Below, piece by piece: positions 25,665-33,870 of a DNA stretch of 64,000 bases. The translations under genes and the position numbers were made by a program. How positions within the stretch are numbered: position 1 is the first letter of the stretch; each line of letters opens with the position of its first letter. Origin of the DNA: Desulfomarina profundi (lineage in GTDB: Bacteria > Desulfobacterota > Desulfobulbia > Desulfobulbales > Desulfocapsaceae); assembly GCF_019703855.1 (NCBI RefSeq), contig NZ_AP024086.1:2066501-2130500 (forward strand), written 5' to 3'. A model generated the notes under the pieces. The model worked only from the letters and a program-made list of their open reading frames with translations, did not search any database and was not told where the DNA came from.

Positions 25665-27623
25665 TTAAAAGGAATAAGGAAGAGCGGTTGACAGAACCAG
25701 TGTCAATATGTTTTCCCTTGTTGTTGAATCTCCTATTTCATCTTTTTGACGATTGTAGTGATATTCAAGGGCAATGGTCGGATCTTCCAGCCACCACAAC
25801 TGTTCCATCCTGTAATTCAACCTGCTGTATGCTGCACTGTTCTTTGTATCGACACTGTCATCATCAGTCCTGGTTATGTCATATGTGCCACCAATTTCAA
25901 AGATGATCGTATCATTAAAGAAACTAGTATAAATATCCAGGGCTAAAGTGTTCGTATCCGTCCGGACATCGGTGGTCAAATCTGTTGAACTGTTCAGCGT
26001 CCATGAAGGCATAATTGAAAAATAGGAAGAAGAATAAGAAGGAACCGCAGACACGGTAAAAAGTCGGGTATCATTATCAGTCGTGCTGTGATCATCCTGC
26101 TCGGAATAACTGGATCTCAACTCAATACCCCAGGCATCTTTATTATAACCAACAGTTCCCGTCAATGTGTTCGTATCCATGGAGACAGGCTCAGTTCCAG
26201 CCGGCTCATCTGCTGATCGCTGGCTGTTATGCTCAAAAAGTACGCTTGCCGGAAACCTTTCCCACCCCACATACTGATAATCAATACTGCCGGAAAAAGA
26301 GTAAACTCTTGCAAAAAGATCATCTCCCTCAACATTATCCCAAGAATAATTCAACATTAACCGCACAGATTGATCCGGATAAGTCACTCCTCCACTGAAA
26401 TCCGCACCCGCCCAGTCTTTGACGATGGACTGATTCCCGACCACATCATACTGCGGCCCCGTATATTTATAACCAAGCTCAAAATCGTATTTCTCTATGA
26501 GACCACCAATCTGAATACGGTATGCCTTATCATATGTTTCCTTTTCATTATCCCCCGTATCTCCATCATAGTTGACAGTATCAAACTCAAAATCCGATGT
26601 CAGCATCTGGTCGAAAAAATCGCTCTGCAACAGAATACCGGTGACATCTCCCTTTCGCCCTCCTCCTTCTGACCAGTTTCCCAGTGAATTTCCACTTTCA
26701 CCACCTCTTACATATATTCCCTTGAGTGTCAGCTGCTGTTCAAAAAAATTGACTTCAGCAGAAGTGCCCATGATATGATCATTTGAATTAAAACCGAATC
26801 CCATACCGTCTATCTCATAGCTGCTCTCAGTGCTGAGCGTACCAAAGCCACTCAAGGTAATATTTCCCATGGTAATACTTGCCTTACCTCCTCGCCTGGT
26901 CAGATAGTCAACAGTGTTCTTTGATTCTTCAATAGTGGTATCCCCGATTTCAGTTCTGGCAGAATAACTTTCAGCCTGATATTCTCCGGAAAAAAGAAAA
27001 TCTATGAGACTGATCCCCTTTTTCTCCGGCCTGGCCAGGGCCGCATTCTGATCATAATATCTCGCATTTGCCCTGAACGATGCATTCCACCCCCCTTCAC
27101 GCACAGTCGATTCACTGGTCAAATAAGTATCAAACGTCGTGTAAGGCGTATCAGTGGAAAAATCTCCAGAGGAATCATCCCCGGTGGAACTGTCTTTTTT
27201 CAGAGTTGTTTTCAGGGTGGATGAGATACGATTGGTTGAATAAATCTCCTCAAAAGGTGCACTGTGGCGGGAAGAGAAAAGAAGTTCCTCTTCAAATGGT
27301 TCACCATTTTCAAAAAAACCAAGTACCTGGAGGGAATGATTACCAGCAGGCAGAGGATCAACGGGGGTATAAGTGTATAGACCCTGTTCAGCAGTTACCA
27401 GGCCCGTGATATCGTCACCATCCAGAAGTACAAGCAATCCCTCATCAAGTACTGGTAACATACTGCGAAAAGAAACAACCGGTTTTCTCGCAATAACAAT
27501 GGATTCAGGAACTGGAGACACCAGTATCAGCTCATTACCCGAAGCTTCGACCGTGTTTCCGGACAGCAGTAAAAATGGAAAAGAAAAATAGAAGAAAAAC
27601 AGAACGGAGGGGAATCTTTTCAT
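25665..27623 (-). CDS. Outer-membrane beta-barrel protein of unknown function
   Basis: A 652-residue exported protein. I chose the ATG at 27623, which gives MKRFPSVLFFFYFSFPFLLLSGNTVEA, a clean signal peptide with GGAG upstream. Residues 30-130 look like a beta-sandwich (ILVSPVPESIVIARKPVVSFRSMLPV...YTYTPVDPLPAGNHSLQVLGFFENGE). The remainder has alternating polar/hydrophobic strands rich in Tyr, Ser, Asp and Thr, ending ALPYSF with a C-terminal Phe, the usual signal for barrel assembly. An integral outer-membrane barrel is therefore likely, perhaps 20 or more strands. No TonB box or plug domain is seen. It is divergent from the next two genes, with which it shares an upstream region. Confidence 0.75.
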   Translation of the reverse strand: MKRFPSVLFFFYFSFPFLLLSGNTVEASGNELILVSPVPESIVIARKPVVSFRSMLPVLDEGLLVLLDGDDITGLVTAEQGLYTYTPVDPLPAGNHSLQVLGFFENGEPFEEELLFSSRHSAPFEEIYSTNRISSTLKTTLKKDSSTGDDSSGDFSTDTPYTTFDTYLTSESTVREGGWNASFRANARYYDQNAALARPEKKGISLIDFLFSGEYQAESYSARTEIGDTTIEESKNTVDYLTRRGGKASITMGNITLSGFGTLSTESSYEIDGMGFGFNSNDHIMGTSAEVNFFEQQLTLKGIYVRGGESGNSLGNWSEGGGRKGDVTGILLQSDFFDQMLTSDFEFDTVNYDGDTGDNEKETYDKAYRIQIGGLIEKYDFELGYKYTGPQYDVVGNQSIVKDWAGADFSGGVTYPDQSVRLMLNYSWDNVEGDDLFARVYSFSGSIDYQYVGWERFPASVLFEHNSQRSADEPAGTEPVSMDTNTLTGTVGYNKDAWGIELRSSYSEQDDHSTTDNDTRLFTVSAVPSYSSSYFSIMPSWTLNSSTDLTTDVRTDTNTLALDIYTSFFNDTIIFEIGGTYDITRTDDDSVDTKNSAAYSRLNYRMEQLWWLEDPTIALEYHYNRQKDEIGDSTTRENILTLVLSTALPYSF

Positions 27624-27725
27624 GGTTCTCCACGGTAGAGAGAAAGTGAACACGACCCGTGGGACCTGTACTGCAACCAATGTAACACAAAATGATTTAC
27701 AGCAGAACAGATCCACTTTCGCATT

Positions 27726-27753
27726 TTGACATTCATTGACAAAACCATAGAAT
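27726..27753 (+). promoter_or_regulatory. Candidate sigma70 promoter for the two-gene secreted-protein unit
   Basis: TTGACA (27726-27731) and TAGAAT (27748-27753) are spaced by 16 bp, a strong match to sigma70. It points toward the gene starting at 27948 and leaves a leader of nearly 190 nt. The rest of the 324-bp divergent region (27624-27947) holds no gene that I can see. Confidence 0.5.
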
Positions 27754-27947
27754 AATGTTCTACCCTACCATAAGAATGATGTAAACTACAGAGAAAAGTA
27801 CGACAGTTCAGCTTGATCCGACGCTCTTTGAATTATTTTATTTTCACTCAACTCACCGGCACCAGTGACCTCATAATCACTGATCAATCCAAAGGAATAT
27901 TGTATCGAACACACTTACATATGACAAAAAAACGATGAGGAGAACAA

Positions 27948-28742
27948 ATGGCTTCTTTACATCTCAGGCTGACCGCGGGCACGGGAAAGAGGACTGTATG
28001 TAATTCGACATGTCGTAACCACCTTTTTTTAAAGATTTATTTGGAAAAATCATTTTCCCTGACGGGTGCAGCTTTTCTTGTCATATTGCCACTGTTGTTT
28101 TTCCCCCTTCAGGTAAACGCCGCCAAATCATTTCAACCGGCAAAGCTGTCCACCAAAGACAACATTCTTCAACTTTCCCCCGGAACATCTGGGGCGACCC
28201 TCGCCCGTATCAAAAATACAGATTATGTCAGACTTCCCAGCGGACGGATTATTCAGATGAAACATATCCGTGATGCTGCCAAACTGTCAAAGAGACTGCA
28301 TAACATCAGCATCAAAAAAAGTTCTCTTCCTGCATCTCTGCGCCTGAAACCTGCAGCGACAGGCGGCATCCCAGTCAAAAACATCTATGAGCTCAGTACA
28401 GTACTGGAGACGGCAAAAGATGGAGATACTATCCAACTGCCTTCAGGCAGACGGGTCACGGCTGCTCAACTCAGGTTTATCCAACCGGAGCTTGAAAAAA
28501 GACTGGGTAAAAAACTCTCCCAGTTCAAGCAGAAAAACAAAGGAGCAAAATCCATTAAAATAATTGCTTCCACAGAGAAACAATATTGGGAGAAGATACT
28601 GAAAAAACCGGATGACACAGTACTGGAAACGGAGGATGGCAAGTTTTTTACCGTCGGTGAACTGAAAAAGACACTGTCTCGTGGATACCTCACCATGAAA
28701 CCATCTGCCAACACGTCGAAAAAGGAGGTTCACAATGACTGA
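27948..28742 (+). CDS. Exported protein with three LPSGR-type repeats
   Basis: A 264-residue protein of no family that I recognise. A GAGGAG ribosome site precedes the ATG. The N-terminus has about 38 residues of positively charged lead, then a hydrophobic segment (LTGAAFLVILPLLFFPLQVNAA), probably a long signal peptide or membrane anchor. The mature part is Lys-rich and contains three related units: DYVRLPSGRIIQMKHIRDA, DTIQLPSGRRVTAAQLRFI and DTVLETEDGKFFTVGELKK. Each fits D-x-(I/V)-x-L-x-(S/D)-G-(R/K) followed by a short helix. The stop overlaps the next gene by 8 bp, so the two products are likely to act together. Confidence 0.65.
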   Translation: MASLHLRLTAGTGKRTVCNSTCRNHLFLKIYLEKSFSLTGAAFLVILPLLFFPLQVNAAKSFQPAKLSTKDNILQLSPGTSGATLARIKNTDYVRLPSGRIIQMKHIRDAAKLSKRLHNISIKKSSLPASLRLKPAATGGIPVKNIYELSTVLETAKDGDTIQLPSGRRVTAAQLRFIQPELEKRLGKKLSQFKQKNKGAKSIKIIASTEKQYWEKILKKPDDTVLETEDGKFFTVGELKKTLSRGYLTMKPSANTSKKEVHND

Positions 28743-31599
28743 ACTCACCTTTTTCAAAAGCAAATTTATGACCCTCACCATAGTGTTTATTGTTCTTCTG
28801 TTCAATTCCACGACACCTGTCCCAGTACAGGCAGACGATTTTGACGATTTTATCGGTTTCCTCAAAGACGTTGAAGATGAGACGGGGATGCCGCTGGATA
28901 AGATGGGAGTTCCTTTCAATGCAACCCAGCTTGAACAGTCAAAAGGGGTTATAACCTGTCTTTCCAATGCCAATGGCGACACATATGAAACCGCTGTCTG
29001 TATTGATGATTTCCACGATACATCAGCCGGTCAACAACTTGCAGAGCAGGCAGACCTGCCTTCATGGGTCTGGGATGTTATAGACAGTTATATTCTTTAT
29101 ATGGAAAAGGACTACATGGGACTTGCCTGGAGCCTGGGAGAAGCAGTGGTCTGCGCGGTTATCAATGTCTGGACGGGAACAGATATCTGCGGCCTCATTG
29201 AAGAACTTGCACAACTTGCGGAAGATGTCCTGGATATAGGTAAAGTCCTCATTGAATGGTTGGGGGAACTGGGAGAAGCTGTTGTCGGTGCTATAAAAGA
29301 TGCAGCCTGCGCCATTGGGATTGGTGGCTGTGATGATTCACCACCCATTCCTCCAGAGGTGGTTCTCTACGAAATGATGGCTCCCGAAATACAGGCCGGG
29401 CTGGATAAAAGAGAGGAAAAATACAGTGGAGCCTTTGCCGCATTTCTTGCAGATCTGAAAAACAGGGTTCTGGGAAAGGTAAATGCTGAAATAAAAAATT
29501 TTAATGATCAGGTATCATCAACCTGGATTCCCCAGCTCGACTACTACACTCAGGCTGATGTGGACAAAGCCGGAGCCCGTTTTGTCGATACGGTCAATGT
29601 CAGATGGAGTAATGACATCATTCAGCGTGTGGACAAAGAAAGACATAACAGAATAAAAATTTATGGAAATCCTGCCAATATAGACTCTCTGACTAGAGAG
29701 GTTCTCAATAAATATATTCCTGAAGGATCCGATTTCAAATGGATGCTCATTGATGAATGCACCTCTGACTTTAAAAATGACTTCGGGTATGACCATATCG
29801 ACCGCTGGAAAATCATGCATCTTGCAGTTGAAAATATTGGGATTATGCAGGATTCAGTACAGTCAAACAGGGAGCTCTGCACCACATTCTACGACCAGAA
29901 CAAAACAGCCTTCACCGCCTCAGCGATCGGCTATGTTCAGGACAAAGTAAATTGTGTCGATACGGGAAAAGACCTGTTCTGTTATTCGCTCACTGCATAT
30001 GATAAATGCGTAACAGTGATGGGCGCTTTTAACAGGAAAGACATCTGCCGAATAAACATGACAAATGCATCCCTGGAAGCAAAGAAAAAAATAGAAGCCA
30101 TGTTCAGGCAAGACGGAAGCAGATTCTATAAACTGCCGATACGGGAACAAAACAATACCCTGTCGGAAATGCAGCACTCTCAGGCGGCAACGGCAATTCT
30201 CCCCGCAAGCCAGGAACCGTTAATATTCACCTGTTACCGCCCCACCCATCTTTATTTCTTCAATCTGTTTTACCAGGCACTCTATGGCGGGCTGCCACAA
30301 AAGCTCCTGAAACCTGAACTGCAGGAGGGTACTACCTATCACCAGTTGAAAATAGCGGTTGAAAATGCAGTAAAACAAATCAATAAAAGGCAATATCCAG
30401 AAATAAACTGTACAGTAATGGCTACAGTCGATCCATTGCTTCTGGAAGTCATTGATCCTCTATGCTTTCAGAATCTGCAGGACAAAAATCCCTCGTTCGA
30501 CTTTCAAGCTCCCAGTAAAAAACCGGGGTTCTCCTATTCCCAGAAAAAATTAAATCTCTCCATTGACGGACTGGAAACACCAACGATATTTATCGATATG
30601 GCAGGCTACTGGGGAAATCTAATCAAGAATAAAATACGTAAAACCGAGATAACAGCAGACAGCATCAGAATAGAAAAAATCCACCCTCTTGATCCTGTTA
30701 CAAGAAACAAACTAGACCGTAACAGCCTCAGGCAGAATACTCTCTCCGGGCTACAGGCCTCTGCAACAGGAGCACAGCTCAAGAAGAATGTCAATCAGGC
30801 CATAAGAACTGGCTCTAACCAAAAGGCCATGAGCGGTACCTTGCCATCCGACAGCAAAATCCCTGTATTTTTTTCTCTAAAAACATCCTTCAGAGCACAT
30901 CAGCCTGTCAGGTTTAAAATACAGACCACATCAAAGCGTAAGGTACTTTTTGAATTGCGACATCGGTCGGGCAAAGGACGACAATACAGACCTGTAAAAA
31001 ATATTGCCCACACTTTCAAGCAGCAGGGAACCATGGCCATATTGACACTCTCTCCCGGGATGGGAGGTGAATTCCAGATCAGAATTCGAGCGAATCGCAC
31101 CTCCCCGTGGGGCAAATGGCATACTTTCCGGGTTGTCGGCAAACCAACCCGGGGATCCGAGGTGTCCATCAATCCTCAACCTGAACCTCCGGGGAAACCG
31201 TCTGTTTCAAAACAACTCGTCAAAAAAACCCTGCCTGTTATCAAAGAACCACATAATAATCAGACATTCCTGTTCTCCGGCAGGAATGTTTCCATCAATA
31301 GCAGAATCGCCCATGCACCAGGTGTAAAACTTGTTGTAAAGCTGCAACATAAGAAACGGGGCCATTTTATCGATGTACCCCTGCAAATCAATAAGCGTCA
31401 CGACCGCCAGGGAACTCTTCTTAATTTTACGCTTGATCTGACAGGATCTTACCGGCTGAAAGTTAAACTTTCGGATCCCGGTGCACAATGGACAAGGTGG
31501 ACCGTGTTCAACATTGACAAAAAAGCCCGGGCTCGCCTGAAAAATAAACGACCGGGAACGCACTTTCAGCCAACTCCTTTGAAACCCTCATTCAAATAA
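28735..31599 (+). CDS. Large secreted protein with two C-terminal beta-sandwich repeats
   Basis: A 954-residue protein, translationally coupled to the preceding gene (8-bp overlap). It begins with a signal peptide ending near VPVQADD. Residues 30-560 are helical and contain many Cys residues (ITCLSNANGD, AVCIDD, ICGLIEE, AACAIGIGGCDD, DECTSD, ELCTTF, VNCVDTGKDLFCYS, DKCVTV, DICRIN), suggesting disulfide bonds outside the cytoplasm. The C-terminal 250 residues hold two similar units, one ending GGEFQIRIRANRTSPWGKWHTFRV and the other TGSYRLKVKLSDPGAQWTRWTVFNI, separated by a SINPQPEPPGK linker. I do not recognise the helical domain; the function is unknown. Confidence 0.7.
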   Translation: MTELTFFKSKFMTLTIVFIVLLFNSTTPVPVQADDFDDFIGFLKDVEDETGMPLDKMGVPFNATQLEQSKGVITCLSNANGDTYETAVCIDDFHDTSAGQQLAEQADLPSWVWDVIDSYILYMEKDYMGLAWSLGEAVVCAVINVWTGTDICGLIEELAQLAEDVLDIGKVLIEWLGELGEAVVGAIKDAACAIGIGGCDDSPPIPPEVVLYEMMAPEIQAGLDKREEKYSGAFAAFLADLKNRVLGKVNAEIKNFNDQVSSTWIPQLDYYTQADVDKAGARFVDTVNVRWSNDIIQRVDKERHNRIKIYGNPANIDSLTREVLNKYIPEGSDFKWMLIDECTSDFKNDFGYDHIDRWKIMHLAVENIGIMQDSVQSNRELCTTFYDQNKTAFTASAIGYVQDKVNCVDTGKDLFCYSLTAYDKCVTVMGAFNRKDICRINMTNASLEAKKKIEAMFRQDGSRFYKLPIREQNNTLSEMQHSQAATAILPASQEPLIFTCYRPTHLYFFNLFYQALYGGLPQKLLKPELQEGTTYHQLKIAVENAVKQINKRQYPEINCTVMATVDPLLLEVIDPLCFQNLQDKNPSFDFQAPSKKPGFSYSQKKLNLSIDGLETPTIFIDMAGYWGNLIKNKIRKTEITADSIRIEKIHPLDPVTRNKLDRNSLRQNTLSGLQASATGAQLKKNVNQAIRTGSNQKAMSGTLPSDSKIPVFFSLKTSFRAHQPVRFKIQTTSKRKVLFELRHRSGKGRQYRPVKNIAHTFKQQGTMAILTLSPGMGGEFQIRIRANRTSPWGKWHTFRVVGKPTRGSEVSINPQPEPPGKPSVSKQLVKKTLPVIKEPHNNQTFLFSGRNVSINSRIAHAPGVKLVVKLQHKKRGHFIDVPLQINKRHDRQGTLLNFTLDLTGSYRLKVKLSDPGAQWTRWTVFNIDKKARARLKNKRPGTHFQPTPLKPSFK

Positions 31600-31631
31600 A
31601 TCACACGCCTCTGTGCAGAACATCAGGTCAT

Positions 31632-31663
31632 CCTCCTCTCCCTGACCTGAAAGGGAGAGGAGG
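31632..31663 (+). terminator. Strong stem-loop after the secreted-protein unit
   Basis: CCTCCTCTCCC and GGGAGAGGAGG form a perfect 11-bp stem around a 10-nt loop, 32 bp after the stop of the 954-residue protein gene. The following bases TTATATT are only weakly T-rich, so termination is likely but not certain. Confidence 0.6.
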
Positions 31664-32037
31664 TTATATTGCCAAAGCAAACGATCGAGATAAAATGGAC
31701 ACCATTTTTACAGACATATAACCCAGTTTCCTATCGGCCACAGAAGTTACCTGCCCTTTCTCACAGCACCATCCACAATTTCTCTCCGCCAATTGTCGTG
31801 ATTTAAATAGCTTTGTTCCTCTACCACAACTCCTCTTCTCTGCATCGTTTGTTACTGATTTTGCAACACCTTCTCTATAACACCAGCCAAACAACAGAAA
31901 CCGGTTTTCAGGGCAGGTTTACCAGGAATTTTTATTTTTAGCCCTGATTTCTCATATGAAAATAATTGATACAACGGCTTTGATTTTTTTCACTTTCCCT
32001 CCTGACATTTCTATTCAAATATAAAGGCTATTTTCCT
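31664..32037. other. Gene-free convergent region
   Basis: Between two convergent transcription units. A minus-strand open frame at 31664-31894 has no ribosome site and a Cys-rich random-looking sequence, so I do not count it. Nothing else is seen besides the hairpin just before it. Confidence 0.5.
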
Positions 32038-33786
32038 TTATTCTTCAGCTCGACGGTAAAAGTCGGGGGTTCTGGTTCTATTATTACTTAAAATCGGGTC
32101 ATGAATAGGCTCTCTGTAAACATCCTGGAGCTCGAAAGTCATATAATACTTCCTGTCGGTTGACACCAAACGAGCCGGATCCAGATAAACAAAAATTTCC
32201 ACAGGAACACGGTGCCATTCATTGGAAGCAAGAGGTGGAAATGGACTGATTTCAATGATTCCATCCTTTACGACATGACTTTCACTTAGGAATTGAGGGA
32301 TAGGTGGGGGAGTGGGTGAGTCTATCGTCCCATTCACAGGGGGTAGAAAAGGGTTAACAGATGATTCCAGTAATTTATACCCACATCTTACCCTCGCAAG
32401 TGGTCTGTTGTTCTCTGAATTGTTACGGGTCCGAAGATTGATCTGTAACCTGAAGAGATCACGGTCAAAGGAACTGCTAGCACGTTCAAACCGGACGTCT
32501 TCATCATGGATGGGTCCAAGTTCAAGATCAATTCCGGGGTGTGCATTCATCTGATGTTGTCTATCCATGGGTGCCGGAGGAGGTGCATCAAGCTCTGGCA
32601 TTTCAACCCGGAAGAGAGCACTTCTCCCTTCAACCCCCGACGCGTCTTTCATGACAAGTTGATATGCTCCGGTAGCATTGGCAAATGATGCACCTCGAAA
32701 ATAAATCCTCATTGTCCCATGCCTCGTTCCATTACTTTGGACTGTGCCCCTAAGTCCATCAGCCAGGGTTATTATCCGACTGCCGCTTGCGTTGACTGCG
32801 GTCACTTTAAAAGGAGGTCTTGTTCCTGGTGATGCATACCATCGAAATCTACGTGGTCTGGGATCGACGGTGATAAGATCGTTAGCACGGGGATAGGGTA
32901 TTCCAATTATTTCTCGAGACCGCACAGCATTGCGAGACCGCGCAACATTGTGCAGCGCAAAAGTTCCTTTACTGAACAGTGTTATCTTCTGATCAGAAAG
33001 TGTGGTAATTCTGATCCTGTAATTTTTCCCCGGCGGAACCGGCCTGCCGTTGATAAAACCCGCTTTCCAATTATATTTTCTGCTTAAAATCGGTATGCTG
33101 GCTGCAATATTCCCGATTCTTTTGTTTCCACTGAAAAGAGCCAGACGAATACTTCCGTTAATATCCCCCTTTTTCCAGCGAATCGTAACTTCTTTACCGA
33201 TCTGGATATTTTCGCCTCCCCGGGGACTGGTAATTTCCAGGGATGACTGGGTCTGAACCGTTGTTTTCTTGGACACTCCACTAGTTAAATTATTCGTTTT
33301 GGCAACTTTTCCCTTTTGGAATAACGTAAATGTTCCTTTACTGAAATCTGTTAGTTTCTGGTTCGAGAGTGCTGTGATTTTGATCCTGTATTGTTTCCCA
33401 GGTGGGATTAGCCGACCGTTTATAATACCCGCTTTCCAGTCAAGTTTTCTGTTAGAGGCCGGAATGCTGCCCGCAATATTACCTATTCTTTTGTTGCTGC
33501 TGAAAAGGACAAGGCGAATATTTCCCCTCACTTCCTGTTTTTCCCACCGGATAGTGACTTTTCCACCTATTTGAATTTTTTCATTTCCATTTGGGCTTGT
33601 CAGCTTCAGAAAGGGCTTTTTTGCTACTTTATGTTTACCTGCAATACCAGTCTTTGATTTGGTCTTTTGTTTCGTTATTTCTTTCGTTGGATGTGATGCG
33701 GCACCCGCAGTTGTTATGCTGATACATATTACCAAAAAGAAGAGAAAGAACAGTTTTGCGAAATTGCGGATAGTTTGAATCGTCAT
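32038..33786 (-). CDS. Exported protein with two Kre9/Knh1-like Ig domains
   Basis: A 582-residue exported protein with a signal peptide (MTIQTIRNFAKLFFLFFLVICISITTAGAA). Two near-identical tandem domains follow: LTSPNGNEKIQIGGKVTIRWEKQEVRGNIRLVLFSSNKRIGNIAGSIP...LDWKAGIINGRLIPPGKQYRIKITALSNQKLTDFSKGTFTL (about residues 62-155) and ITSPRGGENIQIGKEVTIRWKKGDINGSIRLALF...ALH (about 186-280). This is the pattern of the Ser-Thr-rich GPI-anchored/Kre9-type Ig-like domain, common in bacterial surface proteins. The C-terminal 300 residues are unassigned beta-rich sequence. It lies 84 bp after the 855-residue protein gene on the same strand and is probably cotranscribed with it. Confidence 0.7.
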   Translation of the reverse strand: MTIQTIRNFAKLFFLFFLVICISITTAGAASHPTKEITKQKTKSKTGIAGKHKVAKKPFLKLTSPNGNEKIQIGGKVTIRWEKQEVRGNIRLVLFSSNKRIGNIAGSIPASNRKLDWKAGIINGRLIPPGKQYRIKITALSNQKLTDFSKGTFTLFQKGKVAKTNNLTSGVSKKTTVQTQSSLEITSPRGGENIQIGKEVTIRWKKGDINGSIRLALFSGNKRIGNIAASIPILSRKYNWKAGFINGRPVPPGKNYRIRITTLSDQKITLFSKGTFALHNVARSRNAVRSREIIGIPYPRANDLITVDPRPRRFRWYASPGTRPPFKVTAVNASGSRIITLADGLRGTVQSNGTRHGTMRIYFRGASFANATGAYQLVMKDASGVEGRSALFRVEMPELDAPPPAPMDRQHQMNAHPGIDLELGPIHDEDVRFERASSSFDRDLFRLQINLRTRNNSENNRPLARVRCGYKLLESSVNPFLPPVNGTIDSPTPPPIPQFLSESHVVKDGIIEISPFPPLASNEWHRVPVEIFVYLDPARLVSTDRKYYMTFELQDVYREPIHDPILSNNRTRTPDFYRRAEE

Positions 33787-33870
33787 AAGATATTCCTCTT
33801 TAAAATATTTTTGGTGTCAGCACAGTAACTGCCAGGGCAAGATTTTCAGAAATACCAAAATTCCAATTTA

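Noticed and set aside
31664-31894. 76-codon minus-strand frame
   Set aside because: Cys-rich but random-looking, no ribosome site, in a convergent intergenic region.
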